Positions 52,425 through 61,425 of a stretch of DNA of 64,000 bases are shown here, piece after piece (the stretch's first letter is position 1; each line of letters starts with the position of its first letter). This stretch comes from Vineibacter terrae (GTDB lineage Bacteria > Pseudomonadota > Alphaproteobacteria > Reyranellales > Reyranellaceae), in contig NZ_VDUZ01000013.1 of NCBI RefSeq assembly GCF_008039615.1, positions 1 to 64,000 on the forward strand, in the 5' to 3' direction. The position numbers were made by a program, and so were the translations under genes. The notes under the pieces were generated by a model. The model saw only the letters and a program-made list of their open reading frames with translations, ran no database searches and was not told where the DNA came from.

Positions 52425-53513
52425 ATGGCGGCGGGTGGGCGGCTTGATGGCCGGCAGGCTTCTGGGACGTTCGGCATGCGCCTGGGGACATTCCTGATCT
52501 CGGCGCTCAAGGCGCCGTTGTGGGTCGCGGCGATCCCGACCGGCGCCAAGTCGTTCGTGGGCAATCCGGTGATTGGCAGCCCGCGCCTGAACCGCTGGGG
52601 CCTGCATGTCGTGCGGCTGCGGGCGGCGGCCTCGATGACCCGCCTGCGCCGCGGCTGGCTGGCGCGCCGCGTCACCGCGGAGCGTCGCGCTGCTTTCGCC
52701 CGCGACGGCTTCGTGGTGATGCCGGACTTCCTGCCCGCGGCCGCGTTCGAGCGCCTGCGGGCCGAGGTGCTCGATGCGCCCTGGGATGCCCATGAGATGC
52801 GCCAGGGCTCGACCGTCACCCGGCGCATCCTGCTCGATGTCGCCGCGCTGCGGCAGGACCGGCCGACCCTGGCCGCCTTCCTGGAGAACCCCGACCTGCT
52901 GGCGCTGGTCCGCTACATCGCCTCGACCGGCGGCGCGCCGGCGTTCTCCATCCAGTGCATCCTGGCCAACCAGGCCGGCGCCGCCGACGACCCGCAATGC
53001 GCGGTCCATGCCGACACGTTCCACTCGACGGCCAAGGCGTGGTTCTTCCTGCACGATGTCGGCCCCGAGGAGGGACCGTTCCTCTACGTCCCGGGCTCGC
53101 ACATCGTGACCCCGCAGCGCCTGGCCTGGGAGCGCGAGCAAAGCCTCTCGGCCCGTGCCAGCGCGCGGCGCGACCATGCCGAGGGCTCGTTCCGCATCTC
53201 GGCCGACGATCTGGGCCGGCTCGGCCTGCCGGCGCCGCGCTCGATCGCGGTGCGTGCCAACACCCTGATCGTGGCCGACACGTTCGGCTTCCACGGCCGC
53301 ACGCCCAGCCCCGTGGCCACACGGCGCATCGAGGTCTACGGCTCGCTGCGGCGCAACCCGTTCATGCCGTGGACCGGGCTCGACCCGCTGTCGCTGCCCG
53401 GCGTCAAGTCCCGGGTCGGCTCGGCGCTGGTCGTGCTGGACAGGCTGGGCATCGCGCGCATGCCGTGGCGGCCGGTCGGCCGCATCCGGCTGGACGCGCC
53501 GCCGCGGATCTGA
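52425..53513 (+). CDS. Phytanoyl-CoA dioxygenase (PhyH) family protein
   Basis: The 362-residue Fe(II)/2-oxoglutarate oxygenase has the iron-ligand segment CAVHADTFHS (H-x-D) and FGFHGRTPSP supplying the distal His and 2-oxoglutarate Arg. An N-terminal hydrophobic stretch (about 18-40) may anchor it. The start at 52425 lies 1 bp after the P450 stop; an ATG at 52476 is an alternative. It probably hydroxylates the same product as the P450. Confidence 0.8.
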   Translation: MAAGGRLDGRQASGTFGMRLGTFLISALKAPLWVAAIPTGAKSFVGNPVIGSPRLNRWGLHVVRLRAAASMTRLRRGWLARRVTAERRAAFARDGFVVMPDFLPAAAFERLRAEVLDAPWDAHEMRQGSTVTRRILLDVAALRQDRPTLAAFLENPDLLALVRYIASTGGAPAFSIQCILANQAGAADDPQCAVHADTFHSTAKAWFFLHDVGPEEGPFLYVPGSHIVTPQRLAWEREQSLSARASARRDHAEGSFRISADDLGRLGLPAPRSIAVRANTLIVADTFGFHGRTPSPVATRRIEVYGSLRRNPFMPWTGLDPLSLPGVKSRVGSALVVLDRLGIARMPWRPVGRIRLDAPPRI

Positions 53514-53531
53514 GGAGGGAGCGGTCCGCGG

Positions 53532-54836
53532 GTGGTGGCACGGCTGATCGACATTTCGCGCCTGGTCGAGAATCGGCATCTCAGGACGCCCACGGGCATC
53601 GACCGGGTCGAGATGGCCTATGTCCAGCACCTGCTGGCGCAGGCCAGGCGCGGCGCGACGCTGCGCTTCGTCGTGACCTGGCCGCACTTCACGGGTGTCC
53701 TGAGCGAGGACCTTGTCCGGCCCCTGATCGAGGCCATGGCCGCGCGCTGGTCGGAAGGCGCCCGGGACGCCGAGGGTGATCCCGCCTTCGTGGCCCTGCG
53801 CGCGGCGCTGGGCCGCCCCTGCCAGCCGGCGAACGGCCCCGGCGTGCCGCGCATCGGCCGGCCGGACGGCAAGGCCACGGCCACCGACCTGGCGCGCATG
53901 GCGGCGCTCTGCCTGCGCTCGGCGGCGGGTCGGCTTCCCGGCCGCGAGGAGGGGGCCTGCTACTTCCATACCTCGCAGTTCCGCCTGCACCGGCCGCAGC
54001 GCTTCGCCTGGCTGGAGGGGGCCAAGACGCGCGGCGTGTTCGTCCTGCATGATCTCATCCCCATCACCCATCCCGAGTACTGCCGGCCGGGCGAGGCGGT
54101 GCGGCACGCCAGGCGGGTCGCGACGATGGCGCGGCATGCGTCGCTGGTCATCGCCAACTCGGCCTTCACCCGCGCCTCGCTGCAGGCCCACCTGGCCGGC
54201 CTGGATATCCCGGCGCCGCCCTGCGAGGTGGTGCCGCTGGGGCTGGCCGACATCTTCCTGCGGCCGCCGCCGGTCGCGCCGGTCCAGGCGGCGCTGCCGT
54301 ATTTCGTGGCCATCGGCACCATCGAGCCGCGCAAGAATCTTGCGTTCCTGCTGCAGGCCTGGCAGCGCTGGACCGAGGATGGCCGCGCGCCGCGCGGCCG
54401 GCTGGTGATCGTGGGCCGGCGGGGCTGGGAGAACGAGAACGTGGTCGACCTGCTGGAGCGCAGCCCGGGGCTGGCGTCCACGGTCATCGAGGTCGCCTCG
54501 CTGAGCGACGCCGGCATGGTGTCCCTGCTGCGCGGCGCCCAGGCCCTGCTGGCACCGTCCTTCGTCGAGGGCTTCGGCCTGCCGGTGGCCGAGGCCCTGG
54601 CGCTGGGCGTGCCGGTCATCGCCTCGGCCATCGACGCCCATCGCGAGGTGGCCGGGGAGTTCGCCGACTATGTCAGCCCGCTGGACGGCCCGGGCTGGGT
54701 GGCGGCGCTGGACGCCTACGCCCGGCCGGACGCCGACCACCGCCGGCAGCGCCTGGCAGCGCTGCCGCGATACAGGCCGGCGGCCTGGAGCGACCACATG
54801 GCCCGGGTCGAGGAGCTAGTGGAAGATATCCAATAA
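53532..54836 (+). CDS. GT4-family glycosyltransferase
   Basis: The 434-residue GT-B enzyme begins RLIDISRLVENRHLRTPTGI then DRVEMAY, as in several polysaccharide-cluster transferases. FVLHDLIPITHPEY is the N-domain acceptor region. The donor-binding half has AIGTIEPRKNLAFLLQAW and the E-x7-E motif EGFGLPVAEALALGVPVIAS. The GTG start at 53532 follows GGAGGGAGCGG. It is the last gene before a bidirectional terminator and completes the GT2-P450-PhyH-GT4 operon. Confidence 0.87.
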   Translation: MVARLIDISRLVENRHLRTPTGIDRVEMAYVQHLLAQARRGATLRFVVTWPHFTGVLSEDLVRPLIEAMAARWSEGARDAEGDPAFVALRAALGRPCQPANGPGVPRIGRPDGKATATDLARMAALCLRSAAGRLPGREEGACYFHTSQFRLHRPQRFAWLEGAKTRGVFVLHDLIPITHPEYCRPGEAVRHARRVATMARHASLVIANSAFTRASLQAHLAGLDIPAPPCEVVPLGLADIFLRPPPVAPVQAALPYFVAIGTIEPRKNLAFLLQAWQRWTEDGRAPRGRLVIVGRRGWENENVVDLLERSPGLASTVIEVASLSDAGMVSLLRGAQALLAPSFVEGFGLPVAEALALGVPVIASAIDAHREVAGEFADYVSPLDGPGWVAALDAYARPDADHRRQRLAALPRYRPAAWSDHMARVEELVEDIQ

Positions 54837-54907
54837 AAACAAGGACTTGCCGTTTTTCATCTCGCCAGACCCGTGACGCAAACGTCGGAAAATACGAAAA
54901 AACTGCC

Positions 54908-54930
54908 GGGAGCGTCGGATCGACGCTCCC
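54908..54930. terminator. Bidirectional intrinsic terminator
   Basis: GGGAGCGTCG and CGACGCTCCC form a 10-bp stem around GAT. On the minus strand a TTTTTT tract lies 6 bp downstream of the stem; on the plus strand TTATAGTC follows. It lies between convergent genes (GT4 on plus, Wza-like on minus) and should end both. Confidence 0.85.
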
Positions 54931-54987
54931 TTATAGTCTGTCTGCGGTCCGAGAACAAGACAAAGAAACAAACCTGGAACACGTATC

Positions 54988-56151
54988 CTATTTGACCGTG
55001 CTGCGGATCACGGCGCCGCTGGTGACCAGGCCGGTGACGCTGCCGATCATGGTCAGGATCTTCTGCAGCTCGTTGAGCGGGGCGCTCGAGACGTAGAGGA
55101 TGTCCTTGTTCTGCATGGGGAATTGCCGGGCGTTGAAGTATGACCGGGCGTCCCGCATGCTCATCTTGTAGACCACCGGCACGACCGTGGCGCCGGGCTG
55201 CGCCACGCGGGTCGGGTCGAGCTGCCGCGCCAGGGCCACCGGCTCGAAGCGGAAGATGAAGACGCCGTCCGGGTCGGCCTGGTAGTCGAGCATGCCGCCG
55301 GCCTTGGCGATGGCCTCCTCCATCGAGACCTCGATCTGGTCGAAGGGGATCACGGCATTGCGCCCGGTGGCGCCGAAGGCGGTGTAGGTCAGCGGCTGGC
55401 GGATGGCGGTGATGACGTCGCCGGGCAGGACGAAGATGTTCTCCGCCGGGTTGTTGATGATGGCCTGCATGGGCACGGTGACCGAGCGGCCGGCGCGCAG
55501 CAGGGTGATCGAGGTCTCGTAGACCGGCGCGCGGATGCCGCCGGCCGAGGAGAGCACGTCGAGGATGCGGTCGCCCTTGACCGTGAGCGGGATGCGGGCG
55601 CCGGCCGTGACCTCGCCGGTGACCGTGGCGGTGTTGCTGATGTTGCGCGAGACCGTGACCAGCGCCTGCGGCTCGATCGCCTTGCCGGTGAGCTGGGCCA
55701 CGATCTGGGCCTCGATATCGGGCGGGGTCAGCCCCAGCACCCGGACGCGGCCGGCATAGGGAACGGTGATGGAGCCGTCCTGGGCCACGGTCTGGTCGGG
55801 GATGGTGATCGAGCGCGAGCCGGTGCTGGCGCGATCGACGATGGGCGACGAAAAAAGGCCGCCTGCGGCGGCTTCCCAGACCGTGACGGTGATGCCGTCA
55901 CCGACCCCGACCCGCTGGTAGGGGGCGGGCCGGCTGTCGCCGAAGCGGCCCTTGAACGAATCGCCGCGGCGCTGGCGCACGATATCGGCGATGCGCTCGT
56001 CGACATTGACGATGAGGTACCGGGACAGCTCGTCCTGGGAGACCTGGGCCACGACCTCGCGGGCCAGCGGCCCTTGCGTGGGGAGGTTGCTGCAGCCCGC
56101 CAGGCCGAGGGAGAGGCCGGCGGCGGCCAGGATCGTTAGTTTGCGATACAT
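54988..56151 (-). CDS. Polysaccharide export lipoprotein (Wza/KpsD-like)
   Basis: The 387-residue outer-membrane export protein has a lipobox LGLAGC, with the lipidated Cys near residue 18. A poly_export domain follows (about 70-180; YQRVGVGDGITVTVWEAAAG), then two SLBB-type domains (TVTGEVTAGARIPLTVKGDR; YTAFGATGRNAVIPF). The start at 56151 is the only one giving a signal peptide. It is divergent from the rfbCDA genes, as expected for the export part of a surface polysaccharide locus. Confidence 0.9.
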   Translation of the reverse strand: MYRKLTILAAAGLSLGLAGCSNLPTQGPLAREVVAQVSQDELSRYLIVNVDERIADIVRQRRGDSFKGRFGDSRPAPYQRVGVGDGITVTVWEAAAGGLFSSPIVDRASTGSRSITIPDQTVAQDGSITVPYAGRVRVLGLTPPDIEAQIVAQLTGKAIEPQALVTVSRNISNTATVTGEVTAGARIPLTVKGDRILDVLSSAGGIRAPVYETSITLLRAGRSVTVPMQAIINNPAENIFVLPGDVITAIRQPLTYTAFGATGRNAVIPFDQIEVSMEEAIAKAGGMLDYQADPDGVFIFRFEPVALARQLDPTRVAQPGATVVPVVYKMSMRDARSYFNARQFPMQNKDILYVSSAPLNELQKILTMIGSVTGLVTSGAVIRSTVK

Positions 56152-56446
56152 TATGAACCCGTTTTCGTTCCCCAAGGCGGCGCAATGTAATGAGCGCAGG
56201 GGCCGATTGACAAGAAAAGGCGACATTGGGGTGAAAGGGGTAATCCCCGGGGCCAGGATGGCGGTCAGTCCGGGCGTAGCGTACGATCCGGGAAACGGCC
56301 TGGATTCCCCGCTGCGCTCGGAGTGGCAGGTCGGGCGACCCGTCAAGCGTCTACAATCATTGATTGCATGCGCTCCGGCGACCGCTTGACATGAGTCGCC
56401 TGCAATGCTGCATCTGCGGCGGTCGGCTTGCGGAAGGGGACAATCC
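56152..56446. promoter_or_regulatory. Divergent promoter region with a dispersed-repeat-like segment
   Basis: 295 bp separate the Wza-type gene from rfbC. No gene is supported. Bases 56301-56328 read, on the minus strand, as a CCGAGCGCAGCGGGGAATCC motif that I recall as a common dispersed intergenic repeat (translated as HSERSGESR). Promoters for both sides must lie here, but I cannot fix the hexamers. Confidence 0.4.
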
Positions 56447-57037
56447 ATGAATTTTGCAATCGAGCGACTGAAACTCGAAGGCCTCTTGCTTGTCCGTACA
56501 AGGCGTTTCGAGGATCCGCGCGGCTACTTCATGGAGACCTGGTCGCAGGACGCCTTCCGGCAGCTCGGTATCGACGTCGATTTTGTTCAGGACAACCAAT
56601 CGCTCTCGGTGCCGCAAGGCACGGTGCGTGGCCTGCACTTCCAGGTGCCACCCTATGCCCAGGCCAAGCTGGTCAGGGTGCTGCAAGGATCGATCTTCGA
56701 TGTCGCCGTGGACCTGCGGGCCGGCTCACCTGACTACGGCAGGTGGTGCGGTGTCACCCTGTCGGGGGTGAAGCCAGAGCAGCTCTACGTGCCGGCAGGC
56801 TTTGCGCATGGCTTCGTGACCCTCGAGCCGGACACGGTGGTGGCCTATCGGGTCGATGCGCCCTACGCGCCGGCATGCGATGCCGGGATTCTGTGGAACG
56901 ACCCGGCGCTGGGCATCGACTGGCCGGTCGACCCGACGCAGGCCGTGCTTTCGGCGAAGGATGCGGCGCTGCCGCGACTGGCCGCATTCTCGACTCCTTT
57001 CCGTTGGAAGAAGGCGGTGGCCGCGGAGCTGGTCTGA
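56447..57037 (+). CDS. rfbC: dTDP-4-dehydrorhamnose 3,5-epimerase
   Basis: The 196-residue cupin-fold epimerase of dTDP-L-rhamnose synthesis has EDPRGYFMETW, QDNQSLSVPQGTVRGLHFQV and PAGFAHGFVTLEPDTVVAYR, including the catalytic His and Tyr regions. GGAAGGGGAC precedes the ATG. It is the first gene of rfbC-rfbD-rfbA, which supply a nucleotide sugar to the polysaccharide locus. Confidence 0.93.
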   Translation: MNFAIERLKLEGLLLVRTRRFEDPRGYFMETWSQDAFRQLGIDVDFVQDNQSLSVPQGTVRGLHFQVPPYAQAKLVRVLQGSIFDVAVDLRAGSPDYGRWCGVTLSGVKPEQLYVPAGFAHGFVTLEPDTVVAYRVDAPYAPACDAGILWNDPALGIDWPVDPTQAVLSAKDAALPRLAAFSTPFRWKKAVAAELV

Positions 57038-57069
57038 GGCTTCAGCCTAAGGGGCGAGACGGGGTCAGC

Positions 57070-57960
57070 ATGTCCCTCCTGGTTTTTGGTGCCGCCGGCC
57101 AGCTTGGCCGGGAACTGGCCGGCATGACGTCGGGCCGGAAGCTGCCGGCGGTGCTGCTGGCCCGGGCGGAGGCGGATATCGGCGATCGCCGAGCCGTCAT
57201 GGCGGCGGTCGAGAAGGCTCGGCCGGCGGTGGTCGTGAATGCGGCGGCCTATACCAAGGTCGACAAGGCCGAGGACGAGCCGGCGCAGGCGTTTCGCGAG
57301 AACCGCGACGGGCCGGCGCTGCTGGCCGAGATCTGCGCCGCGCATGGCCTGCCGCTGATCCATGTCTCGACCGACTACGTGTTCGACGGCACCAAGCCGG
57401 CTCCCTACGTGGAGACCGATCCCGTCGCGCCGCTGGGCGTCTACGGCGCCTCGAAGGAGGCGGGCGAGCAGGCGGTGCGGGCGCGGCTCGACCGGCACGT
57501 GATCCTGCGCACGGCCTGGGTGTACGGCATCCACGGCAACAATTTCCTGAAGACGATGATCAACCTGGCCCGCAGTCGGGAGAGCTGGGGCGTTGTCGCG
57601 GACCAGCGCGGCAATCCCACCGCGACCGAGGATCTTGCCGCGGCGATCCTGGCGGTGGCGGCGCGTGCCGCGGAGGGGACAGCCGGCTGGGGCACGTATC
57701 ATTTCGCCGGGACGGGCATGGCGACGTGGCACGATTTCGCGTGCGAGATCGTGGCGGCGCAGGCGCCGGTCACCGGGCGGACTCCCGACGTGCGGGCCAT
57801 CACCACGGCCGAGTACCCGACCAAGGCGCAGCGGCCGGCGAATTCCTGCCTCGACAGTGGGCATTTCGAATCGGTTTTTGGTATGAAGGCGCGGCCGTGG
57901 CGGGAGCGCACCCGGGACGTGGTGGCGGCGCTGCTGGCAGCGGCGAAGCGAGAGGCTTGA
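57070..57960 (+). CDS. rfbD: dTDP-4-dehydrorhamnose reductase
   Basis: The 296-residue SDR makes dTDP-L-rhamnose. The nucleotide site is VFGAAGQLGREL, with NAAAYTKVDKAEDEP, HVSTDYVFDG and the catalytic YGASKEAGE (Tyr-x3-Lys). It follows rfbC by 32 bp and abuts rfbA without a gap. Length is normal. Confidence 0.93.
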   Translation: MSLLVFGAAGQLGRELAGMTSGRKLPAVLLARAEADIGDRRAVMAAVEKARPAVVVNAAAYTKVDKAEDEPAQAFRENRDGPALLAEICAAHGLPLIHVSTDYVFDGTKPAPYVETDPVAPLGVYGASKEAGEQAVRARLDRHVILRTAWVYGIHGNNFLKTMINLARSRESWGVVADQRGNPTATEDLAAAILAVAARAAEGTAGWGTYHFAGTGMATWHDFACEIVAAQAPVTGRTPDVRAITTAEYPTKAQRPANSCLDSGHFESVFGMKARPWRERTRDVVAALLAAAKREA

Positions 57961-58833
57961 ATGAAGGGCATCATCCTGGCGGGCGGTTCGGGCACGCGCC
58001 TGGCGCCTATGACGACCGTGCTGTCGAAGCAGCTGCTGCCCGTCTACGACAAGCCGATGATCTACTACCCGCTGTCGACGCTGATGCTGGCGGGCATCAC
58101 CGAGATCCTGATCATCACCACCCCGCGCGACCAGCCGCTGTTCCGGGAGCTGCTGGGGGACGGGTCGAAGATCGGCCTGTCGCTGTCTTACGCGGTGCAG
58201 GCTGAACCACGCGGCCTTGCGGACGCCTTCATCGTCGGGCGCAAGTTCGTCGGTGACGAGGGCGTGGCCCTGATCCTCGGTGACAACCTCTTCTACGGCG
58301 ACGGCCTGACCGACCTAATGCGCGGGGCAGCGGCCCGCCCAAAGGGCGCGACGGTGTTCGCCTATCGCGTGGCGGACCCCGAACGCTATGGCGTGGTCGA
58401 ACTGGGCGAGGGCGGCCGAGCGCTTTCGATCGAGGAGAAGCCAGCGCAGCCGAAATCGAACTATGCGGTGACGGGACTCTATTTCTATGACAACCGGGTG
58501 CTGGACATCGCTGCGTCGCTGAAGCCCTCCGCGCGCGGCGAGATCGAAATCACTGACGTGAACCGGGCGTACATCGAGTCAGGTGATCTCTACGTCGAGA
58601 TGATGGGCCGTGGCTTCGCCTGGCTGGACACCGGTACCTGCGACTCGCTACTCGATGCCGCGCAGTTCGTGCAGCTCTTCGAGCGCCGACAAGGCATGCG
58701 CGTAGGCTGCATCGAAGAGGTGGCGTTCCGATGTGGGCTGATCGGCGCCGAGGAACTGCGTGTGCTGGCGCAAGGGTGCGGGAAATCTGGCTATGGACAG
58801 TACCTCCTGAGTATCGCCGACGACGTTGAGTAA
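57961..58833 (+). CDS. rfbA: Glucose-1-phosphate thymidylyltransferase
   Basis: The 290-residue enzyme makes dTDP-glucose, the first step to dTDP-rhamnose. [20 protein letters not shown] with [20 protein letters not shown] is the pyrophosphorylase signature, and [20 protein letters not shown] is the C-terminal substrate region. The start immediately follows the rfbD stop. The remaining pathway gene, rfbB, is not in the window. Confidence 0.95.
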   Translation: MKGIILAGGSGTRLAPMTTVLSKQLLPVYDKPMIYYPLSTLMLAGITEILIITTPRDQPLFRELLGDGSKIGLSLSYAVQAEPRGLADAFIVGRKFVGDEGVALILGDNLFYGDGLTDLMRGAAARPKGATVFAYRVADPERYGVVELGEGGRALSIEEKPAQPKSNYAVTGLYFYDNRVLDIAASLKPSARGEIEITDVNRAYIESGDLYVEMMGRGFAWLDTGTCDSLLDAAQFVQLFERRQGMRVGCIEEVAFRCGLIGAEELRVLAQGCGKSGYGQYLLSIADDVE

Positions 58834-58874
58834 AGGCGGCGTTAAACGAGGCTGCACTACAGGCGACGACGGTA

Positions 58875-59915
58875 ATGCTGTTCAACATTGAAGTCGACCA
58901 TGGACACGTGGTGACCGGCTACTTCGTCCCGGACAGGTTTACCGGTACGTCTGTGATCAGGATTGAGGGGAGCGGTATCGAGCCCCTGACATTCGAGTGC
59001 AACGAGACTCGCCAATCGCTGGTGATGGCCGGCCGCCACGAGACAGGCTGGTGCGGGTTCCGTCTGGACCAGGACCTGATCCCGGGCCTGGCGGAAATGC
59101 AGGACCTGGAACTCTACGACCCCGAGACAGGAGTCGTGCTCTATCGCCGGCGGCCCGCCGAATCGATTATCAAGCAGAAGCTCTTCCGGCTGGAGACGCA
59201 TCTGGAGCCATTGTCACGGCTGGACGATGCGCTCGATGGGTCTTTCAGGTTCTTCTACAAGGGCATGGAGCAATTCGGCCGCGAGACGACGACGCAGATC
59301 TTCCTGCTGGACCACGCCGATTCGATCTACGCCAGCGGCCGACTTCTCTACAAGCAGTACGAGTACTTCCTCGAGGATCGCGGCTTTCGCCCCATCTGCC
59401 TGTTGCGCAATCCTTATGACGAGCTGGCTGAACGCCTCCTGATCCTGAGCCGGGCGGGCAACGGCGATGCCGACATGCTCGGGGCGCGCGACAGCATGTC
59501 CCTGGAGGCCGCGATCGAGTTCGCGGCATCGATCGATTTGTCTGACGAGAAGCAGCTGCGTCGTGCCTTTCGCACAATGTCTGCTGAGGACGCTTTCACT
59601 TTTGCCGACCCCCTGGTGCGCGCCCTGGGCGCGCGGACGCCAGACGAGACGCCACAAGACTCGACCATGGCTGGGGCGCTGGAGGTCCTGTCCAACTGCG
59701 CCGTGGTCGGTCTGCGGGAGTATCCTAACCTGTTCCTGGAGGGTCTGGGCGCGCAGCTGGGCCTGGAAGCGAAGAAGCTACCGCCCGTTCAGGAACCGCC
59801 GGAGGTGCTCCGGCTGGGGCAGATCCTGCGCGACATCAAGCCCGTCAAGAGCCTCATAGAGCACGACCTGGAATTGTACGATCACGTGAGGGCCGCAATG
59901 GAAAAAGCATTGTGA
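58875..59915 (+). CDS. Unknown polysaccharide-locus protein (346 aa)
   Basis: It has no signal or membrane segment. The N-terminal ~90 residues are beta-rich (TGTSVIRIEGSGIEPLTFEC). The C-terminal part is helical, with SIYASGRLLYKQYEYFLEDR and GFRPICLLRNPYDELAERLL, which faintly recall sulphotransferase-like RNPY loops. It lies between rfbA and the KpsE-type gene on the same strand, so a role in assembling or decorating the polysaccharide is likely. No family is recognised with confidence. Confidence 0.7.
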   Translation: MLFNIEVDHGHVVTGYFVPDRFTGTSVIRIEGSGIEPLTFECNETRQSLVMAGRHETGWCGFRLDQDLIPGLAEMQDLELYDPETGVVLYRRRPAESIIKQKLFRLETHLEPLSRLDDALDGSFRFFYKGMEQFGRETTTQIFLLDHADSIYASGRLLYKQYEYFLEDRGFRPICLLRNPYDELAERLLILSRAGNGDADMLGARDSMSLEAAIEFAASIDLSDEKQLRRAFRTMSAEDAFTFADPLVRALGARTPDETPQDSTMAGALEVLSNCAVVGLREYPNLFLEGLGAQLGLEAKKLPPVQEPPEVLRLGQILRDIKPVKSLIEHDLELYDHVRAAMEKAL

Positions 59916-59969
59916 TTCCAGTGAGTTTCGAGCAAGTTCCAGCAGCCTAGCAACCCGGAACGGATCGCA

Positions 59970-61283
59970 ATGGACGGTGACATCGGACAGAAGCCGCGCA
60001 CCCGGCGGCGCGACCCGCGTCTGGTGACCGACGTCACGCCGTCGCGGGGTATCGTGGCCCGCGCCGTGCGGACGGCGCGCAGCTTTGTGCCGTTGCGTCT
60101 TCGCCAGGTGGAGGTGGAGCCCGAGCCAGACCTGGCAACATTTCCCGCGACGCGCCGACGCCCTCCCTGGGTGCTGATCAGCTTCATCGCCTGCGTCGTG
60201 CTTCCGGCCATGGCCGCCCAGATCTATTTCATCTTCATCGCGACGGACCAGTTCATCGCCGAGGCGCGCGCCGTGGTGCGCTCGGCGGAGCAGGAGTCGG
60301 CAGTCCAGTCGGCGATGTCGAAATCGGGATCGTCGGGCGCGGGGTCGAACTCGACATCGGCGCTTTCCCTCTCGACGCTCGGACCCAACGCCTACGTCGT
60401 CACCAACTACATTCGCAGCCGTGCCGTGGTGGACGATCTCGCCAAGACGATGGATCTGCGCGCGATCTTCCGTCGGCCGGAGGCCGATTTCTGGGCCCGG
60501 CTGAAGAGCGACGCCACGGTCGAGGATCTGGTCGACTACTGGAAGGACATGGTCACCACCTATGTCGACGGTCCCTCCGGCATCGTGACGGTGAAAATCC
60601 GCGCCTTCCGGCCCGACGATGCGTTGGCGCTGACCCAGGCGGTCCTCAAGCTCAGCGAGCAACTCGTCAATGAAATGACGGAGCGGGCACGGCGCGACGC
60701 CATGCAGTTCGGCGAACGCGAGGTGCAGCGCGCCGACGGGCGGGTTCGTGCGGCGCTAGGGGAACTGCGACACTACCGTGATGACGAGGGTCTGATTGAC
60801 CCCGTCAAGACGGCCGACGAGACCGGGAAGTTGCTGCTGCAGCTTCTGGCGGAAAAGATCAGGCTGGAAAGCGACCTCTTCGTCGCGTCTCGATCGTTGA
60901 CCAAGAACGCCCCGTCCGTCCAGAACCTGACGGCGCGCCTCGAGATAACTGATGTGCAGATCACGAAGCTGAAGGAGAAGCTCACCGGCGAGACGCCTGA
61001 GATCCGTAACATTGCCGCCAAGCTTGCCAGGTTCGAGGAGCTCGAGGTCCAGCGGCAGTTCGCCGAGCGTCTTTACACCATGGCGCAGGACGGCTTAGAG
61101 CGTGCGCGCATGACAGCGGAGCGACAGGCCGTCTATCTCACGGTTTTTGTGCCACCGTCACTGCCTGAAGACTCGCTCTACCCACGCCGCGTAGCTTTCT
61201 CGATCCTTGCCCCGCTGGCGTTGCTCGTGTTGTGGAGCATCGTCGCATTGATCTGGGCGTCGATTGAGGACCACAGGATTTAA
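59970..61283 (+). CDS. Capsule export inner-membrane protein (KpsE/Wzz-like)
   Basis: A 437-residue polysaccharide co-polymerase-type protein. Residues 1-65 are cytoplasmic and basic, and a first membrane helix lies at about 67-90 (WVLISFIACVVLPAMAAQIY). A large periplasmic domain has long coiled coils (about 220-370; ALTQAVLKLSEQLVNEMTER), and a C-terminal helix (about 410-430) follows SLPEDSLYPRRVAFSIL, the Pro-rich motif of KpsE proteins. It works with the Wza-like protein and an ABC exporter not seen here. Confidence 0.87.
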   Translation: MDGDIGQKPRTRRRDPRLVTDVTPSRGIVARAVRTARSFVPLRLRQVEVEPEPDLATFPATRRRPPWVLISFIACVVLPAMAAQIYFIFIATDQFIAEARAVVRSAEQESAVQSAMSKSGSSGAGSNSTSALSLSTLGPNAYVVTNYIRSRAVVDDLAKTMDLRAIFRRPEADFWARLKSDATVEDLVDYWKDMVTTYVDGPSGIVTVKIRAFRPDDALALTQAVLKLSEQLVNEMTERARRDAMQFGEREVQRADGRVRAALGELRHYRDDEGLIDPVKTADETGKLLLQLLAEKIRLESDLFVASRSLTKNAPSVQNLTARLEITDVQITKLKEKLTGETPEIRNIAAKLARFEELEVQRQFAERLYTMAQDGLERARMTAERQAVYLTVFVPPSLPEDSLYPRRVAFSILAPLALLVLWSIVALIWASIEDHRI

Positions 61284-61425
61284 ACCTCCGGCGTTTTAGA
61301 GTTGGACCAGCAAAGTCACGGAGCGTAGCCAAAATGCAATTGCGTTCGGCTGCATGGTCGCGTGTAGGTCGTGGGCCCATGCGTTAGATGGCTAATCGCT
61401 GCCTAGGAGCGGGAAGGTGGAAGTA
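61284..61425. other. Short intergenic region
   Basis: 142 bp with no hairpin or gene I can support. From here to the window end the sequence looks less GC-rich than the preceding genes, judged by eye, which suggests a different origin for this end of the locus. Confidence 0.4.

Noticed and set aside
52221-54797. 858-codon open frame on the minus strand
   Set aside because: It is antisense to the P450, PhyH and GT4 genes, has Arg/Gly/Ala/His-rich shadow composition and no domain, and reflects third-position GC bias.
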